64,000 nt of DNA from Flectobacillus longus (GCF_030056705.1 NZ_JASHIC010000004.1:62001-126000), one strand, 5' to 3'; shown: positions 46,487 to 55,730, numbered from the stretch's first letter. Program-made: numbers and translations. Notes: a model not told the origin generated them from the sequence alone.

Positions 46487-47032
46487 TTATTTCTTAGACG
46501 AATTTGCCTTGCGCTGAGGCACCATATCGAGCAATCCTACTACACGTTTGATACTGATAAATCTTCTACGATAATAGTCTGACTCTAGATAATCATAACG
46601 TACACCACCGTTCCAAGCTGAGTGTATAAACTTAATATAGGTATCTCCAACTTCGGTAATAATGCCCACATGACCTATACGGCTACTACCAGAATTATGC
46701 CCTTTGAAAAAAATTAGATCTCCAGGAAGAGCCTCAGCTTTTGCTATTTCATCTCCGATTAAAGATTGAGCAGCACTACCATGAGGTAGCATCATGCCAA
46801 AGTTTCGGAAACAATAACGCACAAAGCCCGAACAATCAAATCCACTTGTTGAACTTCCTCCAGAACGATACCTAAAATGTAAGTGATCATGAGCAAAACC
46901 AAGAAGATTATTAACAATCGACAAGGGGTGATAGCTAGACCTAGTTTCGGTACTATCTTTCCGAATATGTTGAGCTTTGGAGGCTATACCAGAAGTAATG
47001 AGAATGCAGGTTAGAAATATTTTTTTTAGCAT
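46487..47032 (-). CDS. Exported NlpC/P60 (C40) cell-wall peptidase
   Basis: A 181-residue protein with a signal peptide (residues 1-20). The NlpC/P60 domain (about 40-165) carries the catalytic Cys in SGFDCSGFVRYCF, the catalytic His in IGHVGIITEVG and a third polar residue near FIHSAWNGG. Such enzymes cleave D-glutamyl-diaminopimelate bonds in peptidoglycan stem peptides. Transcribed minus, upstream of the membrane-protein/kynU pair, separated by 135 bases. Function as an endopeptidase is secure, its cellular role (turnover or division) is not. Confidence 0.92.
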   Translation of the reverse strand: MLKKIFLTCILITSGIASKAQHIRKDSTETRSSYHPLSIVNNLLGFAHDHLHFRYRSGGSSTSGFDCSGFVRYCFRNFGMMLPHGSAAQSLIGDEIAKAEALPGDLIFFKGHNSGSSRIGHVGIITEVGDTYIKFIHSAWNGGVRYDYLESDYYRRRFISIKRVVGLLDMVPQRKANSSKK

Positions 47033-47237
47033 AATATTAAGGCTTCTTAAAGATAACTCTATGCAAATTAGTACAAAATCTTCATAATTAAAAGATTCTG
47101 TACTAATTGCAACGTATTTTTTCGTCTTTTAATTATACTTTTTTTCAGAAAAAATATTTTTTAGTCGTTTATCACTAATCCGTACAACAATAAATCATTG
47201 GTAATTTATTGCCTTTTTTCATGATAGATATTGTCAT

Positions 47238-48635
47238 TTACCAAACATAAGTAGCCACCGTTCCAGCAGATAAAGTCTGTTGGATTTTCTTGTTTTGATG
47301 ACTAATCATAAAAGTAGAAGGTTTGTTGCTTTCGTTTAAAACAATCAGAACTATACGTCCTTCTGCTGTTTTGAATGCAATATTTTGTAATCCTATAGTT
47401 GTATTTGAGGCAATTCTTTGGGCGTTAGGACGTACAAATTTCGAAGCATGTGCTACGATATAATAAGCTGGATTACGTTTAATTTCATTTTTATCAATCG
47501 TCAATGCTCCCAAACATTCTGTACAACCTCCTTCCGTATGTGGATTTTGCTGAGGGTCTGCGGCAAGGTTCCATTCCAGTACAGTTTTGCACCAGTTGCG
47601 TACTGCACCAATAATGAGCGTTTTTGTATGCCATGCCAAATCACCAGCAAAATTACCTGGGGAGCCTATCCATTGTTCCGTAAAATATACATGTTTGTCT
47701 GGATGTGCTTCATGGACTTGTCCAATGCTTTCTACGCTTCCTCCATACAAATGAAACGCCGAGCCATCGACATATTGTCGGACTTCTGGGTCATTAAGTA
47801 TAGCAATTGGATAATCTGGTCTGTCAGCATTGTGGTCATAAAGCCAGATTTTTGTTGTGATTTTTGCAGATTTGAACGCCTTCCCTAAACTTTGTTTGAT
47901 AAAGGCTCCCTGTTCTTCGGGTTGCATCAACAAGCTAGGGTTATTGCCTGGATGAAGTGGCTCGTTCTGAATGGTGATAGCATCAATATTGATACCTTCT
48001 TTTTTCATACTTTGGATATATTTGACAAAGTATAAAGCGTAAGCATCGTAATATTTTGGCAAAAGACTTCCTCCTTTCGAGTTACCATTGGTCTTCATCC
48101 ACACGGGCGGTGTCCAAGGCGACCCAAGTATTTTGATTGCTGGATTAATTGTCAAAATCTCCTTCAAAACAGGAATCAGTGCCTTTTTTTCTTCAGATAA
48201 ATCAAACTTTTGAATCTTTTCATCAGTTTGACCTGTCGGTAAATCATTGTAGGTAAATACGTGATCGCTCAAATCAGAAGCGCCAATACTAACACGTAAA
48301 TAGCTAATACCAATGTTTTTACCATCGAAAGCAAACAGTTCTTTCAAAAGCGCCTTACGCTTATTGGCATCCATTTGCCATAACAAAGTTGCACTTCCTC
48401 CTGTCAAGGTAAATCCAAAGCCATCCATAGATTGAAACTTTTGTTTTTCATCTACAAAAATCGTAGGAAGTGTACTTGATTGAGGACTGAACGTAAAGGT
48501 TTCTGACTGCTTCTCAAACAGTTTTGATTGATCTGCATGAGTCAGCCATACCTCGGCAGTTCGTGGTCCTTGGGCATGAGTTACTTGCCAGCTTACTAGC
48601 GTGGCCAGTAACATTGTTGAGATTGTTTTTTTCAT
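47238..48635 (-). CDS. Exported GH30 glucosylceramidase-like glycosidase
   Basis: A 465-residue enzyme with signal peptide MKKTISTMLLATLVSWQVTHAQ. The (beta/alpha)8 barrel of family GH30 begins at DGFGFTLTGGSA. Acid/base E225 (TIQNEPLHPG) and nucleophile E320 (YFTEQWIG) are both present, and SPWTPPVWMKTNG is a GH30 landmark. The C-terminal beta-domain (about 400-465) is retained. Family members act on beta-glucosides, beta-1,6-glucans or sphingolipid glucosides; the exact substrate cannot be read off. Probably periplasmic. Monocistronic, with its promoter in 48636-48856. Confidence 0.94.
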   Translation of the reverse strand: MKKTISTMLLATLVSWQVTHAQGPRTAEVWLTHADQSKLFEKQSETFTFSPQSSTLPTIFVDEKQKFQSMDGFGFTLTGGSATLLWQMDANKRKALLKELFAFDGKNIGISYLRVSIGASDLSDHVFTYNDLPTGQTDEKIQKFDLSEEKKALIPVLKEILTINPAIKILGSPWTPPVWMKTNGNSKGGSLLPKYYDAYALYFVKYIQSMKKEGINIDAITIQNEPLHPGNNPSLLMQPEEQGAFIKQSLGKAFKSAKITTKIWLYDHNADRPDYPIAILNDPEVRQYVDGSAFHLYGGSVESIGQVHEAHPDKHVYFTEQWIGSPGNFAGDLAWHTKTLIIGAVRNWCKTVLEWNLAADPQQNPHTEGGCTECLGALTIDKNEIKRNPAYYIVAHASKFVRPNAQRIASNTTIGLQNIAFKTAEGRIVLIVLNESNKPSTFMISHQNKKIQQTLSAGTVATYVW

Positions 48636-48670
48636 AAAATAATTTTAAATGAAGGGAGATGTATTAGTTA

Positions 48671-48704
48671 TGAATGATGAGTTTTGAATGATGAATTGTG
48701 AATG
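48671..48704. repeat. TGAATGATGAG low-complexity repeat
   Basis: Three imperfect units of TGAATGATGA in the spacer upstream of the GH30 gene. The same words recur at 61179-61213, and as reverse complement at 61270-61305 and 61592-61615. Confidence 0.6.
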
Positions 48705-48767
48705 TAAATTTCGAGAAGAGCGTCAGCAGCTAGCTAAAGTTAAGTAACAAGGAGGTTCCTTTATTGC

Positions 48768-48807
48768 TTACTGCCTTTGTTGGAGAAAAATCCAACAAAG
48801 GCAGTAA
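48768..48807. other. 17-bp perfect hairpin without T-run
   Basis: TTACTGCCTTTGTTGGA (48768-48784) and its exact complement (48791-48807) enclose a GAAAAA loop. Neither side has a T-run, so it is not a canonical intrinsic terminator. It sits 50 bases beyond the stop of the gene at 48857 and may protect its mRNA end or bind protein. Confidence 0.75.
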
Positions 48808-48856
48808 ATATGCTAATCATCTGCAATCCGATATCCGAAATTGTCACTCACTATTT

Positions 48857-49468
48857 CTATTCAAAACTTTCTTCCACTTTGAATTTATTCCATTGTTTTT
48901 TAGCAAAATCTAAAAAGCCCTTTGGCGCTGTGGTAAAACTTTTGTCGACAGTAAACTTACCGCCCTCTTTCACCATTTTGACATAGGTTTCGCCACGGAG
49001 AATATATTTGTTTTTTTGTTCATAGACCAATAATTTCAATGCTGCTGGACTCACATCGCCACGGCAAGCTGTTTTGTACAAAAAAGACACTTCACCTTTT
49101 TGATTTGCATCAATGTCACAGACCTGTAGCGACTTAGGAATAAATGTAGCAGCAACATCTAATGGGCATTCGTCTACGCCATCTTTCAATTCCCAAACAA
49201 GTTGGTATTTATCTCCTTGCTTATTGTACTGATATGCGTGCACTTTGGCAGTTTGGGCATCTCCAGAGGGTGTATCTACCCCAGTAACCTGTTTTCTTTC
49301 AACACTTAGAAAAACAATATTTTCGCCCGTCTGATCTTGCCACTTGATAGCATCTGAGACCTTGCCTTTTACAGATACACCTGTAGGGACTTTTTTGTCA
49401 AAAGGAAGTGTTTTGACTTGTGCTTTGGCGCCAACTGCCAAGCAAAGAAGAAGGGTTAGTTTTTTCAT
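48857..49468 (-). CDS. Exported hypothetical protein
   Basis: A 203-residue product with signal peptide MKKLTLLLCLAVGAKAQ. The mature part is strand-rich, with KWQDQTGENIVFLSVERKQ, a YQYNKQGDKYQLVWELKD segment and a pattern of conserved-looking Asp/Cys (DECPLDVA, CDIDANQKGEVSFLYKTACRGD). Four Cys could form two disulfides. I do not recognise a family securely. It is followed by a strong hairpin and preceded by the P1 peptidase gene on the same strand (103 bases). Confidence 0.75.
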   Translation of the reverse strand: MKKLTLLLCLAVGAKAQVKTLPFDKKVPTGVSVKGKVSDAIKWQDQTGENIVFLSVERKQVTGVDTPSGDAQTAKVHAYQYNKQGDKYQLVWELKDGVDECPLDVAATFIPKSLQVCDIDANQKGEVSFLYKTACRGDVSPAALKLLVYEQKNKYILRGETYVKMVKEGGKFTVDKSFTTAPKGFLDFAKKQWNKFKVEESFE

Positions 49469-49570
49469 GAGAAATTATTAAATGAAGGGAACAGGAACAG
49501 AGGCACATAGGGACAAAGTGATTATTCAATTTTAAACACTGGATTACTTTGTGCCTTTGCCACTGTTCAC

Positions 49571-50695
49571 TCAATTGATTTTCTTATACTCTCTCAGCAA
49601 CCCTATTGTTTTATCAATAGGTAACGCTTGAATAGTTCCGTTTTTACCTTTAAGGGTTTTGGCAGCAAAAAGTGAATTGAGAATAGCCTCCTCTGTGGCT
49701 TCAATGGTTGCTAAAAATAAAGGCGAAACTTCGTCATTTCGTAGTTCTTGTACGGTTTGTAGTTTTTCTTTAGAATCGTGAGCAACACGTAGACCTTCTG
49801 CATTGGATATAGCAATGACATAATCACCACTTCCATTGGAAGCAATACCACCCGTTTTGGCTAATCCCATCATGGCTCTTTTAGCGATTCGTTCGAGGTT
49901 TCTGGACGTAACTGGTGCATCAGTAATTACGACAATCATGCACGAGCCATCGGCAGGGTCATTGAGCTGGTTATTTAAGAAATATTGGTTCAACGCCACG
50001 CCTACGGGCACTCCATCGATTTGCAATACGCCTCCAAAATTGGTTTGTACAAGCACACCAACAGTATATCCTCCCGACGCTTTGGGCAATACTCTTGAGG
50101 CTGTGCCAATACCACCCTTAAAACCAAAACAAACTGTTCCTGTTCCAGCACCTACATTTCCTTCAGCCACCACACCATTTTTGGCATTCTCAATTGCCTT
50201 TAGTACATGTTGCTTTTTGACATGACGACCCACTATATCATTAAGATAACTATCGTTGGTTTCTCCAACAATTGCATTGACAGAACGTAGATTTTGGTTT
50301 TCTTTTTGGGATACTGAATAGTCAATGATGGCATCGGCTGCTGTGGCAATCGACAAGGTATTGGTCAATACGATAGGTGTTTCTATATTGCCTAATTCTT
50401 TTACCTGAGATATTCCCATGAGTTTTCCAAAGCCATTGCCTATGTATATTGCAGCTGGTACTTTACTTTGAAAAAGATTCCCTTCGGCAGGAATAATGGC
50501 TGTTACTCCTGTATTAATGGTATCTCCCTGCTGAATAGTGGTATGACCCACCTTCACACCCTTGACATCGGTAATGGCATTGAGCGTTCCTGTTTTCATG
50601 ACACCGATTTTGACACCATAATCACGTAGTCTTTTTTGTGCCGATATATTCAATGCCATCGACACAAAAATCAAAAAGAAATAAGTTTGTTTCAT
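49571..50695 (-). CDS. Exported P1-family (DmpA/BapA) aminopeptidase
   Basis: A 374-residue N-terminal nucleophile hydrolase, like L-aminopeptidase D-Ala-esterase/amidase DmpA, which autoprocesses just before a Ser nucleophile. The Ser is in GGIASNGSGDYVIA (about residue 293). Other family motifs: NAITDVKGVKVGHTT, TGVTAIIP, GNGFGKLMG and VGAGTGTVCFGFKGG. A signal peptide (MKQTYFFLIFVSMALNISAQ) indicates export. Substrates include beta-amino acid or D-alanyl peptides. Upstream lies a 56-residue HigA-N-like ORF on the same strand. Confidence 0.93.
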   Translation of the reverse strand: MKQTYFFLIFVSMALNISAQKRLRDYGVKIGVMKTGTLNAITDVKGVKVGHTTIQQGDTINTGVTAIIPAEGNLFQSKVPAAIYIGNGFGKLMGISQVKELGNIETPIVLTNTLSIATAADAIIDYSVSQKENQNLRSVNAIVGETNDSYLNDIVGRHVKKQHVLKAIENAKNGVVAEGNVGAGTGTVCFGFKGGIGTASRVLPKASGGYTVGVLVQTNFGGVLQIDGVPVGVALNQYFLNNQLNDPADGSCMIVVITDAPVTSRNLERIAKRAMMGLAKTGGIASNGSGDYVIAISNAEGLRVAHDSKEKLQTVQELRNDEVSPLFLATIEATEEAILNSLFAAKTLKGKNGTIQALPIDKTIGLLREYKKIN

Positions 50696-50727
50696 TTGTG
50701 AAAAAGTGATTCGAACGCAACAGAGAT

Positions 50728-50898
50728 TTAGGAATTAAAACCTTTTAACATTTTCACAAAATCATCTTCATACTTTTTCAAAGCTTTCAATAGCTCTTGT
50801 AATTCTTTGTGTTCGGGTGTGCCAGGTTTTGCACCATAAATTTCGTCTGCACGGTCTGAAGCTTTTTCGTATTCGCCTTCGTTGTTGATAGTAATCAT
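50728..50898 (-). CDS. Orphan mini-protein resembling HigA N-terminus
   Basis: A 56-residue minus-strand protein from ATG (50896-50898) to TAA (50728-50730), starting MITINNEGEYEKASDRADEI. The segment YEKASDRADEIYGAKPGTPEHKELQELLKALKKYEDD, given here in one motif, matches the N-terminal helical region of HigA-type (COG5499) antitoxins, but the HTH domain that normally follows is absent. No HigB-like toxin is adjacent. It could be a domesticated fragment or a free-standing regulator. Its stop lies 32 bases before the P1 peptidase start. Confidence 0.65.
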   Translation of the reverse strand: MITINNEGEYEKASDRADEIYGAKPGTPEHKELQELLKALKKYEDDFVKMLKGFNS

Positions 50899-51036
50899 GT
50901 TACAAATGTTTTATTGTTTGATAAAATAAAGTTACTGAGATTTTTTTGTGAGTTATATTTTACCTTGAAAAACTCTGGAAAAAAGGGGGTCGGTTTTAAA
51001 AACATAAACCAGAATTGTTTCCTAAGGTATTTCAGC

Positions 51037-51072
51037 AAAAACGCCTAGCAAGCGAACTTACTAGGCGTTTTT
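51037..51072 (-). terminator. Terminator of glycyl-tRNA synthetase
   Basis: A perfect 12-bp stem AAAAACGCCTAG (51037-51048)/CTAGGCGTTTTT (51061-51072) 21 bases beyond the glyS stop; symmetrical A/T runs allow either direction. Confidence 0.85.
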
Positions 51073-51092
51073 ATATTTTGAAAAAGAATCTT

Positions 51093-52586
51093 TTACAATT
51101 GTTCAAAAACTCTCTCCATCGAAACAGCAAAGCCGATTTTTTCACGAAGGTCAGCAATCGCTACACGCTCCTGCTCCATACTGTCACGGTGACGAATCGT
51201 AACGGTATTATCTTCCATTGTTTGGTAATCCACAGCAATACAGAAAGGTGTTCCTACCAAGTCTTGACGAGTATAACGCTTACCAATTGCACCACCATCA
51301 TCATACGTTACGTTAAACGAGCGCTTCAATGAATGATAAATATCTTGTGCTTTTTCTGCTAAACCATCTTTCTTCACCAAAGGCAACACGGCTGCCTTGA
51401 TTGGCGCAACTGATGGGTGAAACTTCAAATATGTTCTTTCTTTAGCAGCTTCGCCTTCGCCTACTACCTCGTTAGTATAAGCATTACAAAGTACTGCTAA
51501 GAATAAACGGTCGGCTCCTACTGACGTTTCTACCACGTATGGAATATAGTTTCCGTAAGGTTTACCGTTTTCGTCCAAGTCTGCATCGAAGTATTGTTGT
51601 TTTTTCTTCGAAAGTCCTTGGTGCGATTTTAAGTCAAAATCTGTACGAGAGTGAATACCTTCCATTTCTTTGAAACCGAATGGGAATTCATACTCGATAT
51701 CCACAGCGGCATTGGCATAGTGAGCCAATTTCTCGTGGTCGTGGTAACGTAATTTTTCTGCTGGTAAACCAATTGCTTTGTGGAATTTCAAGCGAGTTTC
51801 TTTCCAAGCATTGTACCATTGCATTTCGGTACCAGGGCGACAGAAAAATTGCATTTCCATTTGTTCAAATTCACGCATACGGAAAATGAAGTTACGAGCT
51901 ACTATCTCGTTACGGAAAGCTTTACCAATTTGGGCAATACCAAATGGCACTTTCATACGACCTGATTTTTGTACGTTCAAGAAGTTTACAAAGATACCCT
52001 GAGCCGTTTCTGGACGAAGGTAAATCAATGAAGCATCTTCAGAAACTGCACCTACTTGAGTAGAAAACATCAAGTTGAACTGACGAACTTCGGTCCAGTT
52101 GCCTGTACCTGAAATAGGGCATTTAATTTCTTCATCCAAAATCAACTGACGTAAGCCCGACATATCGTCATCGGTCATGGCTTTTGCCATAGCTTCTAAT
52201 AAAGCTTTACCTTTTTCTGGAGTACCTGCTTTTTCGTATTCTTCAGCGCGACCTTCCAACAATTGGTCGGCACGGTAGCGTTTTTTAGAATCTTTGTTAT
52301 CAATCATTGGGTCATTGAAAGAATCAACGTGCCCAGAAGCTTTCCAAGTGAGAGGGTGCATAAAGATGGAAGCATCAATACCAACTACGTTGTCGTTCAA
52401 CATAGTCATTGCCTTCCACCACAAAGCTTTAAGGTTGTTTTTTAACTCAACACCATTTTGACCGTAGTCATATACGGCTTGTAGACCGTCATAAATCTCA
52501 GAAGAAGGAAACACAAAGCCATATTCTTTGGCATGTGAAATAATGTCTTTTAATGCAGATGCCGTATCTTGTTTCTGTTCAGCCAT
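51093..52586 (-). CDS. glyS: Glycyl-tRNA synthetase (alpha2 type)
   Basis: Charges tRNA-Gly. The 497-residue homodimeric class II enzyme starts at MAEQKQDTASALKDIISHAKEYGFVFPSSEIYDG; an ATG 24 bases earlier adds an unlikely extension. Motif 2 lies in IAQIGKAFRNEIVARNFIFRMREFEQMEMQFF (in pieces: FRNEI, REFEQMEMQ), motif 3 in SVGADRLFLAVL, and the anticodon-binding domain occupies the last 110 residues. Family members are often called glyQS in automated annotation to separate them from the alpha2beta2 form. Confidence 0.96.
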   Translation of the reverse strand: MAEQKQDTASALKDIISHAKEYGFVFPSSEIYDGLQAVYDYGQNGVELKNNLKALWWKAMTMLNDNVVGIDASIFMHPLTWKASGHVDSFNDPMIDNKDSKKRYRADQLLEGRAEEYEKAGTPEKGKALLEAMAKAMTDDDMSGLRQLILDEEIKCPISGTGNWTEVRQFNLMFSTQVGAVSEDASLIYLRPETAQGIFVNFLNVQKSGRMKVPFGIAQIGKAFRNEIVARNFIFRMREFEQMEMQFFCRPGTEMQWYNAWKETRLKFHKAIGLPAEKLRYHDHEKLAHYANAAVDIEYEFPFGFKEMEGIHSRTDFDLKSHQGLSKKKQQYFDADLDENGKPYGNYIPYVVETSVGADRLFLAVLCNAYTNEVVGEGEAAKERTYLKFHPSVAPIKAAVLPLVKKDGLAEKAQDIYHSLKRSFNVTYDDGGAIGKRYTRQDLVGTPFCIAVDYQTMEDNTVTIRHRDSMEQERVAIADLREKIGFAVSMERVFEQL

Positions 52587-52740
52587 TGTTTTTTCGGTTT
52601 CAAAAATCAATCATCGACGTCCAACCTCAGCCTTATAAATTGAGAGGTTTACGTTCGGTCTGTAAAGTTATCCCTTTTCTTGCTGACTTTTGTAATAATT
52701 CATTAACTTGCTTCCGCTGAACCCTAAATTTTTTCTCAAA

Positions 52741-53445
52741 ATGACCTTTCGTTATTTCAAAATCTTCGTTTTTCTACTAGGATTAACGCCCAACCTTTTT
52801 GCTCAAACCAACCCTTTTGCTGGACAGTGGATTAATGAAAAGTACTACAATGCACTCATGAAAACCAAATCACCCATGAAAGCATTTGCTAATTACTTTC
52901 AAAGTAATATTGTGTTTACAAAACAACTTAAAGGCGGGCAGTTGCTGGGCTGGAACTTTCATGAAGGCGAAGAAACAGTCTTAAAACCTGTAGGCAACGG
53001 TTATGAATTATGGCGTACTGAGCCAAAAGAAAAAATTGGCGCAATAACTGTAATTGAACAAGACAAAAAAATTAAAGTTGGAAAAGAGTCATTTGTAAAA
53101 ATCAAATCGACCGACCCTATGATATGCCTCGAAGAAGTGTTATTTGAAGGTAATTATCAGCTCAATGGCAAACCTGTAAAGTTTAATGCTAATGGCACTG
53201 TAACAGGACTACCTAATATCAAATACTTTTTCCCGAAATGTGATTTTATTGAAAAAATCCTACCATTCGACCTCATTGTTCTCAACAAAGTAAAAGATAC
53301 TATGACTGGTCAGTCTTATATATATGAGTTTAAAGACGACTCTTTGATTATCTACAACATAGATTGCCAAGAGGTAGATTCAGAGAGCAAAGATTGTCTG
53401 AAAGGTAAAAAAGGTCAAGAAAAGTACATCCTCAAAAGGATTTAA
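52741..53445 (+). CDS. Exported hypothetical protein
   Basis: From ATG 52741 the product is 234 residues with signal peptide MTFRYFKIFVFLLGLTPNLFAQ. The mature region begins NPFAGQWINEKYYNALMKTKSP and is strand-rich with a conserved-looking FAGQWIN opening, as in small secreted beta-barrel (lipocalin-like) proteins that carry GxW near the N-terminus. Four Cys in the C-terminal half (MICLEE, PKCDF, IDCQE, KDCLK) may pair. No family recognised. Divergent from glyS. Confidence 0.7.
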   Translation: MTFRYFKIFVFLLGLTPNLFAQTNPFAGQWINEKYYNALMKTKSPMKAFANYFQSNIVFTKQLKGGQLLGWNFHEGEETVLKPVGNGYELWRTEPKEKIGAITVIEQDKKIKVGKESFVKIKSTDPMICLEEVLFEGNYQLNGKPVKFNANGTVTGLPNIKYFFPKCDFIEKILPFDLIVLNKVKDTMTGQSYIYEFKDDSLIIYNIDCQEVDSESKDCLKGKKGQEKYILKRI

Positions 53446-53623
53446 ACTAACCAGATGTTAGTACTTTTCGCCCATTTACAAAACGAAAAAGACCTGTTAC
53501 AAACCATTATTTGCAAGCTTGATTGTTCTTTCTGAATATTTGTAAGCATGTAGTCTCCAACGTTTAATAGACTTTCGACAGAGATTCTCATCAAATAACA
53601 ATTAGTGGTTAGGTAATCTTATT

Positions 53624-53660
53624 AATAGGCTTCTCCCGATAGAGAAGCCTATTATTGTTT
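53624..53660 (+). terminator. Terminator upstream of GT9 gene
   Basis: A perfect 12-bp stem AATAGGCTTCTC (53624-53635)/GAGAAGCCTATT (53642-53653), then ATTGTTTTTGG. Confidence 0.75.
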
Positions 53661-53772
53661 TTGGAGGAAAATATTAAAGTAGTAATCACTTCATGTGAGC
53701 TAGAGTCTTTAGCTACATATTAAGACTATTCCTCAAAAGCACCTGCAAAGTGATTCTGAAAAGTATTTTGTG

Positions 53773-53780
53773 TATCTTTG
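53773..53780 (+). promoter_or_regulatory. -7 box TATCTTTG for GT9-aguB operon
   Basis: A perfect TAnnTTTG box. The expected transcript start (about 53787) lies after an upstream ATG at 53770, so it supports the GT9 start at 53803. Confidence 0.55.
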
Positions 53781-53802
53781 CGAAAAATTAACGCTGGCCA
53801 CA

Positions 53803-54795
53803 ATGCCTCAAACAAAATTCCTTATTCTTCGCTTTTCATCTATTGGAGATATTGTGTTGACAACTCCCGTAATTCGCTGTATCAAACAACAATATCCTGA
53901 TGCTCAAGTACATTTTGCGACAAAAAAAAGCTATCAGTCTTTACTGAACAACAATCCGTACGTGGATAAAACCCACCTATTGGAAAGCTCATTATCGACT
54001 TTTGTGGATGAACTAAAAGCAGAACAATTTGATTATGTCATCGACCTTCATAATAATTTACGAACACGGATTATTAAGTTTAGGTTGGGGGTCAAATCCT
54101 TTAGTTTTGATAAACTCAATTTCAGGAAATGGGTTTTGGTCAAGTTTAAGAAAAATCTCATGCCCAATATTCATATCGTAGACCGCTATTTGGCTACTAC
54201 CGCAACGCTGGGTATTAAGAATGATAACAAAGGCTTAGACTATTTTATCCCTGAAAAAGACCAATTACCTACTGACTGGCTTCCAGAAGAATATCGCAAG
54301 GGGTTTGTGGTTTATGCCATTGGCGGACAGCATGCAACCAAAAAGCTTCCAGTTACAAAGATCATTGAAGTATGCCAAGAGGTATCGCATCCAATTATTC
54401 TGATTGGTGGACCAGAAGATAAAACAGAGGCAGAACAGGTTGTGGAAGCACTGAAAGGAAAGTTTATTCTGAATACTTGTGGCAATTGTAATCTCAATCA
54501 GTCAGCCTCGTTGATTCAGCAATCGCTTTGGGTAATTAGCCACGATACAGGCATGATGCACGTAGCGGCTGCCTTAAAAAAGAAAGTCGTTTCGATTTGG
54601 GGAAATACCGTTCCTGAATTTGGAATGTATCCTTATCAAACGCCATTTATAGCTATAGAGAATAAGGAAATCGAGTGCAGACCATGTTCCAAAATTGGTT
54701 TTGAAAAATGTCCGCTTGGGCATTTTAAATGTGTAAACGATTTAGAATTTAGTGATTTAGAGAAAAAAATATTTAAAACAAATTATACATCATGA
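53803..54795 (+). CDS. Family 9 glycosyltransferase (heptosyltransferase-like)
   Basis: A 330-residue GT-B enzyme of family GT9, which transfers sugars (heptose or others) in lipopolysaccharide core assembly. It starts MPQTKFLILRFSSIGDIVLTTPVIR, the typical GT9 N-terminus. The nucleotide-sugar half has IYAIGGQHATKKLP-like and SHDTGMMHVAAALKKKVVSIWGNTVPEFG motifs, and a Cys-rich C-terminus (CRPCSKIGFEKCPLGHFKC). Cytoplasmic face of the inner membrane. Its stop overlaps the aguB start by 4 bases (ATGA-type), so the two are translationally coupled. Confidence 0.93.
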   Translation: MPQTKFLILRFSSIGDIVLTTPVIRCIKQQYPDAQVHFATKKSYQSLLNNNPYVDKTHLLESSLSTFVDELKAEQFDYVIDLHNNLRTRIIKFRLGVKSFSFDKLNFRKWVLVKFKKNLMPNIHIVDRYLATTATLGIKNDNKGLDYFIPEKDQLPTDWLPEEYRKGFVVYAIGGQHATKKLPVTKIIEVCQEVSHPIILIGGPEDKTEAEQVVEALKGKFILNTCGNCNLNQSASLIQQSLWVISHDTGMMHVAAALKKKVVSIWGNTVPEFGMYPYQTPFIAIENKEIECRPCSKIGFEKCPLGHFKCVNDLEFSDLEKKIFKTNYTS

Positions 54796-55658
54796 AAAAG
54801 GTAAATATTGGTTTAGTGCAAATGTCTTGCTCAGAAAATGTGGCAGATAATATGCAAAAAGCCATTTCGGGTATTCGTGAGGCAGCCGCCAAAGGAGCTC
54901 AAATCGTTTGTCTTCAAGAATTATTTACTTCATTATATTTCTGCGATGTTGAAGACCACGAAAACTTCAAATTAGCAGAGGCTATTCCAGGTCCATCGAC
55001 AGATACCTTATCGGCTGTTGCCAAAGAATTGGGCGTAGTAATTATCGCTTCATTATTTGAAAAAAGAGCCGCTGGATTATATCACAACACCACTGCAGTT
55101 TTGGATGCTGACGGAACGTATTTAGGAAAATATCGTAAAATGCACATTCCAGACGACCCAGGGTATTATGAGAAATTCTATTTTACACCAGGCGACTTAG
55201 GATACAAAGTATTTGATACCAAATTTGCAAAAATTGGTATCTTAATTTGCTGGGATCAGTGGTATCCTGAAGCATCTCGTATTACGGCTTTGATGGGTGC
55301 CGAAGTGTTGTTCTATCCAACTGCTATTGGTTGGGATACCAACGAAACGGATCCGAATACCAACCGTGAGCAATACAATGCTTGGCAGACGATTCAGCGT
55401 TCGCATGCAGTAGCCAATGGCGTACACGTGGTATCAGTCAACCGTGTAGGTCGCGAAGCTGACCAGCAGTTTTGGGGTGGCAGTTTTGTGGCAAATCCGT
55501 TTGGTTCATTGCTATATCTTGGCTCACACGAAAACGAAGAAGTTCATGTTCAAGAAATAGATTTAGCTAAAACAGAATACTACAGAAGCACATGGCCTTA
55601 TTTGCGTGACCGTCGTATTGATAGCTATGACCCTATTTTGAAGAGATATATTGACTAG
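54792..55658 (+). CDS. aguB: N-carbamoylputrescine amidase
   Basis: A nitrilase-superfamily amidase of 288 residues that converts N-carbamoylputrescine to putrescine in the agmatine route to polyamines. The triad region is visible: Glu in VCLQELF, Lys in KYRKMHIPDD and Cys in ILICWDQWYPE. The long DPGYYEKFYFTPGD and DTNETDPNTNREQYNAWQ segments are typical of the carbamoylputrescine subgroup. The usual partner aguA (agmatine deiminase) is not in the window. Coupled to the GT9 gene by a 4-base overlap. Confidence 0.93.
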   Translation: MKKVNIGLVQMSCSENVADNMQKAISGIREAAAKGAQIVCLQELFTSLYFCDVEDHENFKLAEAIPGPSTDTLSAVAKELGVVIIASLFEKRAAGLYHNTTAVLDADGTYLGKYRKMHIPDDPGYYEKFYFTPGDLGYKVFDTKFAKIGILICWDQWYPEASRITALMGAEVLFYPTAIGWDTNETDPNTNREQYNAWQTIQRSHAVANGVHVVSVNRVGREADQQFWGGSFVANPFGSLLYLGSHENEEVHVQEIDLAKTEYYRSTWPYLRDRRIDSYDPILKRYID

Positions 55659-55730
55659 AAAGCTTTCGGCTGTCAGCTATGGGCACTCGGTAGAATACTT
55701 CTATAGTTTCATAAAAAGCATATTCAAATT

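Larger units (their letters stand above)
53446..53802. other. Spacer upstream of GT9 gene
   Basis: A 357-bp AT-rich region with one clear terminator (53624-53660) and a -7 box TATCTTTG (53773-53780). Nothing else recognisable. Confidence 0.5.
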
